This document shows, one piece after another, positions 8,190 to 17,772 of a stretch of DNA of 64,000 bases. The position numbers were made by a program, and so were the translations under genes. Numbering within the stretch: position 1 is the stretch's first letter; each line of letters opens with the position of its first letter. The notes below the pieces were generated by a model. The model ran no database searches and had not been told where the DNA came from. It saw only the letters and a list, made by a program, of their open reading frames with translations. Origin of the DNA: Gammaproteobacteria bacterium (lineage in GTDB: Bacteria; Pseudomonadota; Gammaproteobacteria; Arenicellales; JAJDZL01); the NCBI GenBank assembly GCA_022823625.1, contig JAJEHQ010000001.1, positions 1-64,000 of the forward strand, given 5' to 3'.

Positions 8190-8615
8190 TACAAGACGCT
8201 ACGCTTAAAGGACTTTCGAATACACAAAGGTGAAACCAGGGACAAACATTCGACCTACACCATAACAAAAGTTAGGACTGTTATAACAGTTTCCTTCATT
8301 AGGTATGGAAACTGCGAGTGCAGAACGGATGCCATGTAGTTCTCAGGGAGGGAACATTACGTTCTTCAAGTTAACTGAGTTAATGAGGAAGGGCTTTTAC
8401 ATCGGTTTGGCAACGCGCAAAGTCGCGTTGCAATTCAGAGACATTCTTGACGAGCGAGCGGAATTGTCAGAAATTGATGAGCAGAACACTCTACCGATCC
8501 AATAGCTTTGAAATCGGTAGAGTTGCTCAATTTTCTGACTTTTGACCAAACGCAAATTATTGATCAGCGGGATGTGAAGTTCCAAGTAATCCCGCATGCA
8601 TCAACGAATTGAAGA
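8190..8615. other. Intergenic region with long imperfect hairpin
   Basis: This holds the ClC promoter side (right of 8189) and the region after trpB. A 66-codon + strand ORF (8305-8505) has no recognisable motif, and its end is built from the hairpin arm, so it is not called. The hairpin is listed separately. Confidence 0.5.
8466..8539. repeat. 74-base imperfect inverted repeat
   Basis: A perfect 11-bp inner stem, ACTCTACCGAT (8488-8498) with ATCGGTAGAGT (8513-8523), is extended outward by GTCAGAAA-TTGA...GC pairing with GC-TCAATTTTCTGAC, with a few unpaired bases. It sits about 75 bases beyond the trpB stop. No T-run follows on either strand, so a classical terminator is unlikely. It may be a REP/MITE-like palindrome or an RNA 3' structure. 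Confidence 0.7.
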
Positions 8616-9977
8616 TCAGGCTGCCACCGATGGCAACCCAGCCAGTGCCATGGCAACTTCTTCTTCCGAATATTCCTGTTCGTGCATTTCCCCTGCAAAG
8701 TAATCCGTGTAAGCCTGCATGTCAAAGTAACCATGACCACAGAGATTAAACAGAATGGACTTTGCCACGCCTTCTTCCTTACATCGATTGGCTTCCTCGA
8801 TCATTCCTGCAACAGCATGATTCGCCTCGGGAGCAGGTAATATTCCTTCACTGCGTGCGAACTGAATTCCGGCATCAAAGCACTCAATTTGCGTATAGGC
8901 GCGAGGCTGAATATTACCAAGGTCTGTGATCAGGCTAACCAAAGGGGCCATCCCATGATAACGAAGCCCACCGGAATGAGACTTCGGCGGCACAAACTTG
9001 GAGCCAAGTGTGTGCATCTTCACCAATGGCGTCAGATTGGCAGTATCACCAAAATCGTAAGCATATTTTCCTTTCGTTAAGGTAGGACAGCTTGCAGGCT
9101 CTACAGCGATGACTTCAACTTTTTTACCTTCTCTATATTGAGCGCCAATAAAGGGAAATGACAGTCCTGAAAAATTACTGCCACCACCTGTGCATCCGAT
9201 CACAATATCAGGATAGTCATCTGCAATATCGAACTGTTTCATTGCTTCCTGGCCGACGATTGTCTGGTGCAGCAGAACATGATTGAGCACACTACCCAAT
9301 GCATATTTGGTGTCATCACGAGTTGCAGCGTATTCAACAGCTTCACTGATTGCGATGCCCAAGCTACCACTGCTGTTGGGACTGTCAGCCAAAATTGCAC
9401 GTCCTGAGTTTGTGGTATCGCTAGGACTAGCTGTGCAATTGGCACCGAAGCTCTCCATAAACGCTTTTCGGTAAGGTTTCTGGTCAAAGCTGACTCTAAC
9501 CATAAACACTTCAATCTCCAGTCCAAAAAACGAACCCGCTAGTGCAAGGGCAGAACCCCATTGACCTGCGCCTGTTTCCGTTGAAATTCTCTTCACCCCT
9601 TCGTCTTTCGAATAGAAAGCCTGTGCAATTGCAGTATTCGGCTTGTGTGAACCAGCCGGACTCACACCTTCGTACTTGTAGTAAATTCTGGCTGGGGTAT
9701 CGAGTGCTTTTTCTAAACGTCGCGCTCTGTAAAGGGGGCTTGGTCGCCACTGTAACAGAATATCTCGTACGGGTTCTGGAATTGGGATGTACCGCTCAGC
9801 ACTGACCTCCTGCATGATGATTTGCATCGGAAAAAGAGGAGCTAGGTCATCTGGACCTACTGGCTGACCGGTGCCAGGATGAATCACTGGCGGTGGTGGC
9901 GTCGGTAAATCAGAAACAATGTTGTACCAATACTTTGGCACATCGGTTTCGTTTAACTGATATTTAATCGTCTCCAT
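8616..9977 (-). CDS. trpB: Tryptophan synthase beta chain, TrpB2 type
   Basis: A 453-residue PLP enzyme of the TrpB2 (TrpB-like) branch, longer than TrpB1 (about 400). Family marks are the N-terminal 'KYWYNIVSDLP', the substrate segment 'RPSPLYRARRLEK', the PLP lysine in GSHKPN (Lys112) and the phosphate-binding loop GCTGGGSN. It joins indole (or an indole-like partner) with serine; some TrpB2 proteins work without TrpA. No trpA or other trp gene is nearby, which fits the stand-alone TrpB2 pattern. It may act in salvage of indole or in another PLP beta-replacement. The start is ATG at 9977. arsC follows upstream on the same strand, about 90 bases away. Confidence 0.92.
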   Translation of the reverse strand: METIKYQLNETDVPKYWYNIVSDLPTPPPPVIHPGTGQPVGPDDLAPLFPMQIIMQEVSAERYIPIPEPVRDILLQWRPSPLYRARRLEKALDTPARIYYKYEGVSPAGSHKPNTAIAQAFYSKDEGVKRISTETGAGQWGSALALAGSFFGLEIEVFMVRVSFDQKPYRKAFMESFGANCTASPSDTTNSGRAILADSPNSSGSLGIAISEAVEYAATRDDTKYALGSVLNHVLLHQTIVGQEAMKQFDIADDYPDIVIGCTGGGSNFSGLSFPFIGAQYREGKKVEVIAVEPASCPTLTKGKYAYDFGDTANLTPLVKMHTLGSKFVPPKSHSGGLRYHGMAPLVSLITDLGNIQPRAYTQIECFDAGIQFARSEGILPAPEANHAVAGMIEEANRCKEEGVAKSILFNLCGHGYFDMQAYTDYFAGEMHEQEYSEEEVAMALAGLPSVAA

Positions 9978-10069
9978 ACTCTAAGTTTCCTCCAGGCAGA
10001 CTAAGTAAATGGAAGTAAGAAAATCTTCTATGTTTTTGTTATGGCGTAATTGGTAAACACACCTCGTAT

Positions 10070-10432
10070 TTACAGTAATTCTAGGACTTGTTCCGGCGGT
10101 CGTCCAATTCTTGCTTGATTGCCTACCACAACAATCGGTCTTTCAATGAGAATTGGGTGTTCAATCATCTTGGCGATCAGGTCATCATTGTCAAGATCTG
10201 CTTGGTCCAGTTTTTCGGACTTGAAGACAGATTCGTTGCGGCGCATCAGATCAAGCGGCGTCATATCGAGCATTGAAAGAATCGATTTGAGCTGATCCAC
10301 TGAAGGTGGTGATTGTAAATATTCAACCACTTCAACATCGCAGTCCAATCTGCTGTTCAAAATGGCCAGTGTATGCCGGGACTTGGAACAGCGTTGATTG
10401 TGATAAATCGTTACAGCAGTTTTCTTTGTCAT
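10070..10432 (-). CDS. arsC: Arsenate reductase (glutaredoxin-dependent), ArsC family
   Basis: A 120-residue thioredoxin-fold protein of the ArsC/Spx/YffB group. The catalytic cysteine is in HNQRCSKSR (Cys15), and the C-terminal 'ERPIVVVGNQARIGRPPE' is the classical arsenate reductase segment with the key arginine region. It would reduce arsenate to arsenite with glutathione and glutaredoxin in the cytoplasm. No arsenite efflux pump or ArsR lies beside it, so it may be a housekeeping copy. The start is ATG at 10432. It is divergent from the long catabolic cluster starting at 10582, with a shared 150-base upstream region. Confidence 0.92.
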   Translation of the reverse strand: MTKKTAVTIYHNQRCSKSRHTLAILNSRLDCDVEVVEYLQSPPSVDQLKSILSMLDMTPLDLMRRNESVFKSEKLDQADLDNDDLIAKMIEHPILIERPIVVVGNQARIGRPPEQVLELL

Positions 10433-10581
10433 TTATCTTTTGTCGTGTAGTGTTTACGATTTTGGTGCATGTCGTTCAGTCGCCATTGAGCCGAATCTGA
10501 ACCATTCAACAAGACTAAAATTATTCGCTTGACTGTTAATCCAATGAGCCTTTCGAAGTCACTAAACCATACTTGAAAAGC

Positions 10582-12228
10582 ATGTCTGTAAATACTCGAT
10601 TGAGACACGGTGGAAAAATTCTGGCCGACCAATTGGCTTTGCGAGAATGTGAGGCTGTTTTTTGTGTCGCGGGCGAATCATTTTTACCTGCACTGGACGG
10701 TCTGTATGATCATCATTCAATTAAAACGGTGACCTGCCGCCACGAGGGTGGCGCAGCAATTATGGCTGAAGCCTACGGGAAAATGACAGGTAGACCCAGT
10801 GTCTGTTTCGTGACTCGCGGACCGGGTGCAACTAACGCGTCCTTAGGTGCTCATATTGCCTTACAGGATTCGACGCCCATGATACTGATGATTGGACAGG
10901 TACAGCGTGAATTTCTGGATCGCGAGGCATTTCAGGAGGTTGACTTTCGAACGATGTATCGACCATTGGCAAAGTGGGTGGCACAAGTCGAGGATGTCCG
11001 AAGAATTCCCGAGTATGTCAATCGGGCGTGGCTGACAGCAATGTCAGGTCGTCCGGGACCAGTAGTGTTGGTGTTTCCAGAAGATGTACTTTTTGACGAA
11101 GCTGACGTTCAAGACCTACCGCCGGTTGATGTGCCCGATGTGGTCGCTCCGCCACACACAGCTGCCAGTGTGATCGACTTTTTTAACGGCGCTAAACAGC
11201 CGGTAATCATCGTAGGTGGCAGCGGCTGGAGTGAAAGACTTCGAGTTCGCATTGCGCAGTTCGCGGCACGAAACAATCTGCCAGTCGTTGCAGAGTTTCG
11301 ATGTCAGGACTATATGGATAATGCACATGACAACTACATCGGAGACCTTGGGATAAGCACTGGACCTGAACTGGCTGAAATGGTGCATAGTAGTGATCGG
11401 ATACTTTGTATCGGTGCACGCCTGGGTGAACTGCCAACTCGAAAGTATTCACTGATTGAGGCGCCTATTCCCAATGCCAGGCTCTTTCATGTTCACTCGG
11501 ATATCGGTGAGTTGGGTAAGGTATACAAGCCAGATGTTGCAGTCAACGCGACGTCTGCTTCTTTCTTTAGCACGATTGAAGATCTGAAATTGGAATGCAG
11601 CGCAGACTGGGCCGATTGGACTCGCCGAGGTCGGGAGGCTTACCTCAAGCATTCGACGCTGATTGATGATCATTCAGCATTCACTAATGAGCAGGTTATT
11701 GACTGGTTACAGTCGCATTTACCACCCGATACCATAGTTGCCAGCGGGTCCGGCATTAGTTCCGGAGTGCTACATCGATTTTACCGATACGGCGCAGCCT
11801 ATCGTACACAACTCGCGCCGATTGCAGGATCAATGGGTTACAGTGTGCCTGCTGGAATTAGTGCGAAGTTGTACGCACCGAATCGCAAGGTAGTTGTGGT
11901 TTGTGGAGACGGGTGCTTTATGATGACCGCCCAGGAATTAGCGACAGCTGCCCAACTCCAACTTGAGCTGCTGGTAGTTGTGATTAACAACAGTGTACTG
12001 GGTACCATTCGGAAACATCAGGAGCGGCATTACCCTAAGCGCGTAATTGCAACCGACTTACTCAACCCGGATTTTGCGAAATTTGCAGAAAGCTTTGGTG
12101 GCCTAGGCAGGGCAGCTCGATCAATTGAAGAATTTGCCGAAGCCTATCAGGATTCGAAGGAATTTCGAGGCATTTCGCTGATTGATGTGCAGGTTGACAA
12201 AGAACGATACATTGATTCTTTGGTCTAA
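10582..12228 (+). CDS. ThDP-dependent acetolactate synthase-like enzyme
   Basis: About 548 residues with the three-domain ThDP fold of acetolactate synthase/oxalyl-CoA decarboxylase relatives. The cofactor-activating glutamate is in CRHEGGAA (about residue 55), the central domain follows, and the ThDP/Mg motif begins GDGCFMM (about residue 440) and ends near NNSVLG. The ORF track starts at TTG 10573; ATG 10582 fits better, although the ribosome binding site is weak. It has no IlvN small subunit next to it and sits in a catabolic operon, so it is more likely to cleave or decarboxylate a 2-oxoacid or hydroxyacyl-CoA than to make branched amino acids. An SDR gene follows after 35 bases. First gene of the 10.6-21.1 kb run. 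Confidence 0.85.
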   Translation: MSVNTRLRHGGKILADQLALRECEAVFCVAGESFLPALDGLYDHHSIKTVTCRHEGGAAIMAEAYGKMTGRPSVCFVTRGPGATNASLGAHIALQDSTPMILMIGQVQREFLDREAFQEVDFRTMYRPLAKWVAQVEDVRRIPEYVNRAWLTAMSGRPGPVVLVFPEDVLFDEADVQDLPPVDVPDVVAPPHTAASVIDFFNGAKQPVIIVGGSGWSERLRVRIAQFAARNNLPVVAEFRCQDYMDNAHDNYIGDLGISTGPELAEMVHSSDRILCIGARLGELPTRKYSLIEAPIPNARLFHVHSDIGELGKVYKPDVAVNATSASFFSTIEDLKLECSADWADWTRRGREAYLKHSTLIDDHSAFTNEQVIDWLQSHLPPDTIVASGSGISSGVLHRFYRYGAAYRTQLAPIAGSMGYSVPAGISAKLYAPNRKVVVVCGDGCFMMTAQELATAAQLQLELLVVVINNSVLGTIRKHQERHYPKRVIATDLLNPDFAKFAESFGGLGRAARSIEEFAEAYQDSKEFRGISLIDVQVDKERYIDSLV

Positions 12229-12263
12229 CTAATTTACAGCATCGAGATTTCAAATTAGGTTGA

Positions 12264-13037
12264 TTGCTGTTGACTTCAATATTTGATTTGAGTGGAAAAT
12301 CTGCACTGATTACAGGTGCATCCAGCGGTATTGGTTCGCATTTTGCCGAAACTTTGACGCAGGCTGGTGCCAACGTTGTATTGGCGTCACGGCGCACTAG
12401 ACGTCTAAAGAAACGTGCAAAAGAACTGAAGAATCCACACACTGAAATCAGTTGGGTTCAACTCGATGTCACCAATCGGGACAGTGTTGAAGCGGCGTTC
12501 CATGAAACAGCCACTTTGTTCGGGAGAATCGATATTGTCGTCAACAACGCTGGAATTGCATCACAGGGGTTGGCACTCGAAACCACAGAGCGTACCTGGG
12601 ACGATGTCATCGCTACCAACCTGAAAGGGGTGTGGCTGGTGGCACAACAGGCTGGACAGCATATGGCAGCTGACTCCAGGGGTGGCACTATAATTAATAT
12701 CGCGTCAATACTCGGTCGACGGGTCATGGGCGGTGTCGCACCTTATGCGGCTGCCAAGGCGGCTGTTGAACATCTCACCCGGGTGCTGGCATACGAATGG
12801 GCGCGCCACTCAATCCGTGTCAATGCGATCGCTCCAGGCTATATCGTTACCGACATGAACAGGGACTACCTTGAATCGCCACTGGGCGAAAAGGCGAAAT
12901 TGAAAATCCCTCAAAAACGGTTCGGACGACCGGAAGACTTGGATGGACCACTTCTTTTGCTTGCATCTGACGCATCTTCCTATATGACGGGGAGTACCAT
13001 CGTTGCCGACGGTGGACATTTGCAATCTTCAATGTAA
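12264..13037 (+). CDS. Short-chain dehydrogenase/reductase
   Basis: A 257-residue classical SDR. The NAD(P)-binding motif TGASSGIG is near residues 17-24, NNAG near 93-96, the catalytic YAAAK at 161-165, and the C-terminal 'GSTIVADGGH' is standard. No ATG is available at the N-terminus: TTG at 12264 or TTG at 12270, behind TTAGG, is the likely start. It would oxidise or reduce an alcohol/ketone, perhaps a 3-hydroxyacyl intermediate of the same pathway as the neighbouring acyl-CoA dehydrogenases. It is tightly packed with the next gene (15 bases). Confidence 0.9.
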   Translation: MLLTSIFDLSGKSALITGASSGIGSHFAETLTQAGANVVLASRRTRRLKKRAKELKNPHTEISWVQLDVTNRDSVEAAFHETATLFGRIDIVVNNAGIASQGLALETTERTWDDVIATNLKGVWLVAQQAGQHMAADSRGGTIINIASILGRRVMGGVAPYAAAKAAVEHLTRVLAYEWARHSIRVNAIAPGYIVTDMNRDYLESPLGEKAKLKIPQKRFGRPEDLDGPLLLLASDASSYMTGSTIVADGGHLQSSM

Positions 13038-13052
13038 TTCAGAGACTCAGAA

Positions 13053-14255
13053 ATGGACTATACACTTGACAGTACTGTTCAAGATTACCAAAAGCGCATT
13101 CGTGACTTTGTCAACACACACATCATACCCGTCGAATCGAAGCCGGATGCATATGACGAGGGCGAAAACATTGCGGGCAAGTACTTTCTTCCGTTGAGAG
13201 AGAAGGCACGAGCGGAAGGGTTATGGTGCTTGCAGATGCCCAAAGAGAGAGGTGGAGCGGGTCTCGATACCGTAGGAATGGCTGCCTGTTATGAAGAAAT
13301 GGGTCGCTCTATTTTTGGTCCGGTTGTATTCAACAGTGCCGCTCCTGACGACGGCAATATGTTTGTGCTTGAACGCGTTGGGACTCCCGCTCAGAAAGAA
13401 CGCTGGTTGCAGCCTATTGTTGATGGTAAGGTGCGATCAGCTCTGGCCATGACTGAACCTGCGCCAGGATCTGGATCAGACCCGCTCGGCATGATGCTTA
13501 CAAAAGCTGAAAAGTCGGGCGATAAGTGGATCGTGCACGGGCACAAGTGGTTCATTACTGGCGCTGGCGTGGCTCAGCACTTCATCTTGCTTGCTCGAAC
13601 CTCAGATCATCCGCGTAAAGGTTTGACAGCGTTTATGTTTGATCGTGATGAACCGGGTTGGGAACTGGTCAGGCGAGTACCGATTATGGGGCCAGAGGAG
13701 CATGGCGGGCACTGTGAACTGAAGTTTCATGGGCTCGAAATTCCGGACGAGAATCGGTTGCTTGGTGTTGGCGATGGTATGAAAGTTGTGCAGATGCGGC
13801 TTGGCACGGCACGCCTGACACATTGCATGCGATGGTTGGGCCTATGCCGTCGCTGCCTTGAGATTGCCAGCGAGTACGCTCGCGACCGGAAAGCATTTGG
13901 TACGACATTGAGCGAACATGAAGGTGTTCAGTGGATGCTGGGCGAGGCAGCTGCACAAATTCACCTGGGGCGACTTCTAACCATGCATGCTGCGTGGAAA
14001 CTTGCCCAAGGAGACTTTGCCCGAAAAGAGGTGTCCATTGCCAAAATCAGGGTGGCGGATACATTGCACAATGTAGTTGACACGGCAATCCAGATGCTTG
14101 GTGCCCGAGGGTATTCAAAAGATACGATTCTGGAATGGATTTATCGCTATCAACGACAGGCGAGGTTGGTTGATGGTGCATCGGAAGTACACAAGATGGT
14201 CCTCTCAAAGTTTTACATGAAGGAAGGCGACGATTTTTTCAAGTGGGGCATTTGA
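13053..14255 (+). CDS. Acyl-CoA dehydrogenase (ACAD10/11-like)
   Basis: A 400-residue FAD enzyme of the acyl-CoA dehydrogenase superfamily. Visible marks are the FAD loop 'ALAMTEPAPGSGSDP' (near 133-147), 'KWFITGAG' (near 168-175), 'YARDRKAFGTTLSEHEGVQ' and the C-terminal 'YRYQRQARLVDGASEVHKM'. The last segment is like ACAD10/11 and other branched or hydroxylated acyl-CoA dehydrogenases, where the base position differs from the short-chain type. Electrons would pass to ETF (etfBA at 48-50 kb). The substrate is unknown. It lies between the SDR and the large oxidoreductase in one apparent operon. Confidence 0.88.
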   Translation: MDYTLDSTVQDYQKRIRDFVNTHIIPVESKPDAYDEGENIAGKYFLPLREKARAEGLWCLQMPKERGGAGLDTVGMAACYEEMGRSIFGPVVFNSAAPDDGNMFVLERVGTPAQKERWLQPIVDGKVRSALAMTEPAPGSGSDPLGMMLTKAEKSGDKWIVHGHKWFITGAGVAQHFILLARTSDHPRKGLTAFMFDRDEPGWELVRRVPIMGPEEHGGHCELKFHGLEIPDENRLLGVGDGMKVVQMRLGTARLTHCMRWLGLCRRCLEIASEYARDRKAFGTTLSEHEGVQWMLGEAAAQIHLGRLLTMHAAWKLAQGDFARKEVSIAKIRVADTLHNVVDTAIQMLGARGYSKDTILEWIYRYQRQARLVDGASEVHKMVLSKFYMKEGDDFFKWGI

Positions 14256-14289
14256 TTTCAGGCGACTACGTCTCAGGAATGTTTAGTTG

Positions 14290-17200
14290 ATGCTGACGGA
14301 AGTTTCACTCAACGATAAGTACACTAGACAGTCCGGTCGAGTTTTCATGACCGGAATTCAGGCTCTGGTGCGTTTACCAATGCTGCAATCGCAAAGGGAC
14401 AGACTGGCGGGTCTCAATACTGCCGCCTACATTACCGGCTATCGTGGTTCACCACTCGGTGCTCTAGACATTCAATTTTGGCAGGCTCAGGAATTTCTCG
14501 CACCTAACAACATCGTTTTTCAACCCGCAATTAATGAAGACCTTGCAGCGACAGCGCTTTGGGGTACACAACAGGCAGAACTGGACGGGCAGGGAAAGTA
14601 CGATGGTGTATTCGGAATCTGGTATGGCAAGGGTCCTGGTGTCGACCGTTCCGGCGATGCATTTCGACATGCCAATTTAGCCGGCACCTCAAGGTATGGA
14701 GGTGTACTCGCTGCCATGGGTGACGATCACGCCTGTGAGTCTTCGACTACAGCACACCAGAGTGAGTTCGCCCTGGTCGATGCCATGATGCCGATCCTCA
14801 ATCCATCCAATGTTCAGGATATCTTGGATTTTGGACTGACGGGCTGGGCACTGTCGCGGTTTTCAGGCTGCTGGATTGGGCTCAAATGTGTGCACGATAC
14901 CGTTGAAGCGACTGCTTCAATTGAGCTTGCCTCTGCTCCGGATTCCTTTGTGATACCTGAAGATATTCTGCTGCCACCAGGTGGTCTGAATATACGCTGG
15001 CCTGATACTCCTTTGCAGCAGGAGCAGCGCCTTCACGAACATAAGCTTCCAGCGGTTCATGCTTTTTGGCGAGAGAACAGTCTTGATCGTTTGATCTATG
15101 ATCCCCCGGATGCAAAAATCGGGATTGTAACGACCGGTAAATCCTACCCCGATGTTAGGCGTGCACTAACAGAGTTAGGGCTTGATCGCAATATGGCAAA
15201 CAAGCTGGGTATACGGCTCTACAAGGTCGCGTTGAGCTGGCCTCTTGAGAAAACCGGTTTAAATCAGTTCTCGAGGAATCTTCAGAAAATTGTTGTTGTT
15301 GAAGAGAAAAGGGCACTGATCGAAGATCAAATCAAGATGTTGCTTTACGGTCGAGCAACCGTGCCAGTGGTGGTGGGTAAACGAGACCAAAATGGGGAAA
15401 TTCTCCTACCTTCAACAGCCCGGTTGAACGCCATGCAGATAGCGACTGTCATTGGTGAACAGATTCTGCAACTGATTCAATGCGAAGAGTTGTCCAACCG
15501 AGTGAAGCAGGTCAAGCTCCTGTCGGAAAAGGATACCGAACTTGCACCAATTCAGCGAATGCCATACTTTTGTGCGGGCTGTCCACACAATACATCGACA
15601 AAAGTACCCGAAGGCAGTGTAGCGTTAGCTGGAATTGGATGCCACTACATGGTGCAGTGGATGGACCGATCTACTGCACGTTTCACACAAATGGGCGGTG
15701 AAGGTGCGAGTTGGATTGGAGAAAGTCTGTTCAGCAATAGATCGCATATCTTTCAGAACGTAGGGGACGGTACGTACCTGCATTCCGGTCTTTTGGCCAT
15801 ACGTGCTGCGGTTGCCGCAAAGACGACCATGACATTCAAGGTGCTCTATAACGATGCAGTTGCCATGACTGGTGGTCAGCCATTTGACGGTCCCTTGTCA
15901 GTATCTCAGATAGCCCATCAGCTTTTGGCTGAAGGTGTCGCTAAAGTCACGGTTGTAACCGATGATGTTGATACCTGTCGTTCAAAAAACAAGCTGCCAC
16001 AAGATGTAAAAGTTGTCGACCGGCATGAACTTGACTCAATTCAACGGCAGCTCCGGGAAATGGAGGGTGTAACGGCAATCATTTATGATCAGACCTGCGC
16101 AGCTGAAAAACGCCGTCGCAGAAAGCGGGGTCAATATCCCGACCCAGCCAAGCGGGTGTTCATCAACACGGAGGTATGTGAAGGCTGCGGTGATTGTGGA
16201 GTTCAGTCAAATTGTGTTGCCATTCTCCCGCACGAAACGGAATTTGGCCGTAAGCGGCGAATTGATCAGTCATCCTGCAACAAAGACTACACCTGTATTG
16301 ACGGTTTTTGCCCAAGCTTTGTTTCGGTCATTGGAGGGGCACCTCGAAAACCGGTCAAGGCGAAGACCGCTGCAAGCTTTGATCCGAATCAATTGCCACT
16401 GCCGGAGGTCGCATCAATTGACAAGGAGTATTGCATCGTTGTATCCGGAGTTGGGGGTACCGGTGTGATTACTCTGAGCGCAATACTGGGTATGGCAGCT
16501 CACCTCGATGAACTAGGCTGTTCTGTGCTCGACATGACCGGGCTTGCTCAAAAAGGGGGTTCCGTCCTCAGCAACCTCATCATTGCACAGAGCCCCGATG
16601 ATATTTCGTCGATGCATGTAGCCAATGGCGGGGCGGACCTGATTATTGGTGGTGACCTTGTAGTTTCTGCATCAGACAAGGTGCTATTGGCTGCAGATCC
16701 ACAGCGCACGCGGGCCGTTGTAAACAACTACAAAATGATGTCCGGCGATTTCACACGGATCAGTGACCTGAAATTCCCTGGTTCAGAATTACAGTCAGTC
16801 ATAGAAAAGTCAGTCAATGCAAATCAGTTGACCTTTGTCAATTCAAATCACTATGCAGAGCATCTGTTTGGTGATACGATTGCTGCCAATTTCTTTATGA
16901 TTGGTATTGCATTGCAGAAGGGCTATTTGCCAATCTCACTCGAAGCGATTGAAAGGGCAATCGAACTGAATGCGCGCTCAGTCGAAATGAATAAGCAGGC
17001 GCTACACCGTGGTCGACAGTATGCAGTCGATCACGCTTCAATTGATCGGGAGGTAAGGGGTACATTTACAGCCGTTGATGAATCCAAAACCACAGAAGAT
17101 CTTAAGTTACAGGACAGTGTAGAACTTCGAGATAAAGTGCTTGTCCGATATCAGAACAATGCTTACGCAGTTCGATACCGGAAACTTGTACAACAATCCC

Positions 17201-17760
17201 TTCAGGCTGAGGAGTCCAAAGCGCCTGGAATGCAAGGATTTGCAGAGGCTGTAGCTCGATACTATTACAAGTTGCTTGCTTACAAAGATGAATACGAGGT
17301 TGCAAGGCTCTATAGTGAGGCTGATTTCAGAAAGCAGTTAGAGCAACAGTTTGAGGGAGACTATCAGATCAGGTTTCATATGGCACCGCCGATTATTGGT
17401 AAAAAAGATAATGTGACCGGTTTGCCGGTCAAAACGACATTCGGGCCATGGATGGAACGAATGTTGCCAGTGCTAGCAAAATTCAAATTTTTGCGTGGTA
17501 CGCCGTTTGATCCATTTGGCCGCTCGGACGATCGGCGAATGGAAAGAAAGCTGATTCATCAATATGAGCAGATAGTGAATGAGATTATGTCAGGTCTAAC
17601 GACTGATAATCATCGCTTGGCGATTGAACTTGCGAGTTATCCTGAATTCATTCGGGGATACGGTCACATCAAGCGACAACATGTTGAAGAAATTCAGCCC
17701 AAGGTTGATGATTTGTTGAATGCCTGGCGTCAGCCAGAAACCACTCCGCAAGCTGCCTAG
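14290..17760 (+). CDS. Fused indolepyruvate ferredoxin oxidoreductase family protein
   Basis: About 1156 residues, the usual size of the single-chain proteobacterial 2-oxoacid:ferredoxin oxidoreductases. The N-terminal ThDP-binding part ('YITGYRGSPLGALD') is followed by a second ThDP part with CAGCPHNTST, a cluster-binding stretch CEGCGDCGVQSNC (about residue 629 on) with more cysteines (CNKDYTC, GFC), and a gamma domain with GVGGTGVITLS (about residue 720). The family decarboxylates aryl- or branched-chain 2-oxoacids, such as indolepyruvate, to the acyl-CoA with ferredoxin. The ORF track begins at TTG 14287; ATG 14290 is more likely. It would yield acyl-CoA substrates for the flanking dehydrogenases. 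Substrate is not determinable. Confidence 0.92.
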   Translation: MLTEVSLNDKYTRQSGRVFMTGIQALVRLPMLQSQRDRLAGLNTAAYITGYRGSPLGALDIQFWQAQEFLAPNNIVFQPAINEDLAATALWGTQQAELDGQGKYDGVFGIWYGKGPGVDRSGDAFRHANLAGTSRYGGVLAAMGDDHACESSTTAHQSEFALVDAMMPILNPSNVQDILDFGLTGWALSRFSGCWIGLKCVHDTVEATASIELASAPDSFVIPEDILLPPGGLNIRWPDTPLQQEQRLHEHKLPAVHAFWRENSLDRLIYDPPDAKIGIVTTGKSYPDVRRALTELGLDRNMANKLGIRLYKVALSWPLEKTGLNQFSRNLQKIVVVEEKRALIEDQIKMLLYGRATVPVVVGKRDQNGEILLPSTARLNAMQIATVIGEQILQLIQCEELSNRVKQVKLLSEKDTELAPIQRMPYFCAGCPHNTSTKVPEGSVALAGIGCHYMVQWMDRSTARFTQMGGEGASWIGESLFSNRSHIFQNVGDGTYLHSGLLAIRAAVAAKTTMTFKVLYNDAVAMTGGQPFDGPLSVSQIAHQLLAEGVAKVTVVTDDVDTCRSKNKLPQDVKVVDRHELDSIQRQLREMEGVTAIIYDQTCAAEKRRRRKRGQYPDPAKRVFINTEVCEGCGDCGVQSNCVAILPHETEFGRKRRIDQSSCNKDYTCIDGFCPSFVSVIGGAPRKPVKAKTAASFDPNQLPLPEVASIDKEYCIVVSGVGGTGVITLSAILGMAAHLDELGCSVLDMTGLAQKGGSVLSNLIIAQSPDDISSMHVANGGADLIIGGDLVVSASDKVLLAADPQRTRAVVNNYKMMSGDFTRISDLKFPGSELQSVIEKSVNANQLTFVNSNHYAEHLFGDTIAANFFMIGIALQKGYLPISLEAIERAIELNARSVEMNKQALHRGRQYAVDHASIDREVRGTFTAVDESKTTEDLKLQDSVELRDKVLVRYQNNAYAVRYRKLVQQSLQAEESKAPGMQGFAEAVARYYYKLLAYKDEYEVARLYSEADFRKQLEQQFEGDYQIRFHMAPPIIGKKDNVTGLPVKTTFGPWMERMLPVLAKFKFLRGTPFDPFGRSDDRRMERKLIHQYEQIVNEIMSGLTTDNHRLAIELASYPEFIRGYGHIKRQHVEEIQPKVDDLLNAWRQPETTPQAA

Positions 17761-17772
17761 GAGGCATTTGTT

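Noticed and set aside
8305-8505. 66-codon + strand ORF between ClC and trpB
   Set aside because: No family motif, no ribosome binding site, and its last codons are made by the arm of the hairpin at 8466-8539.
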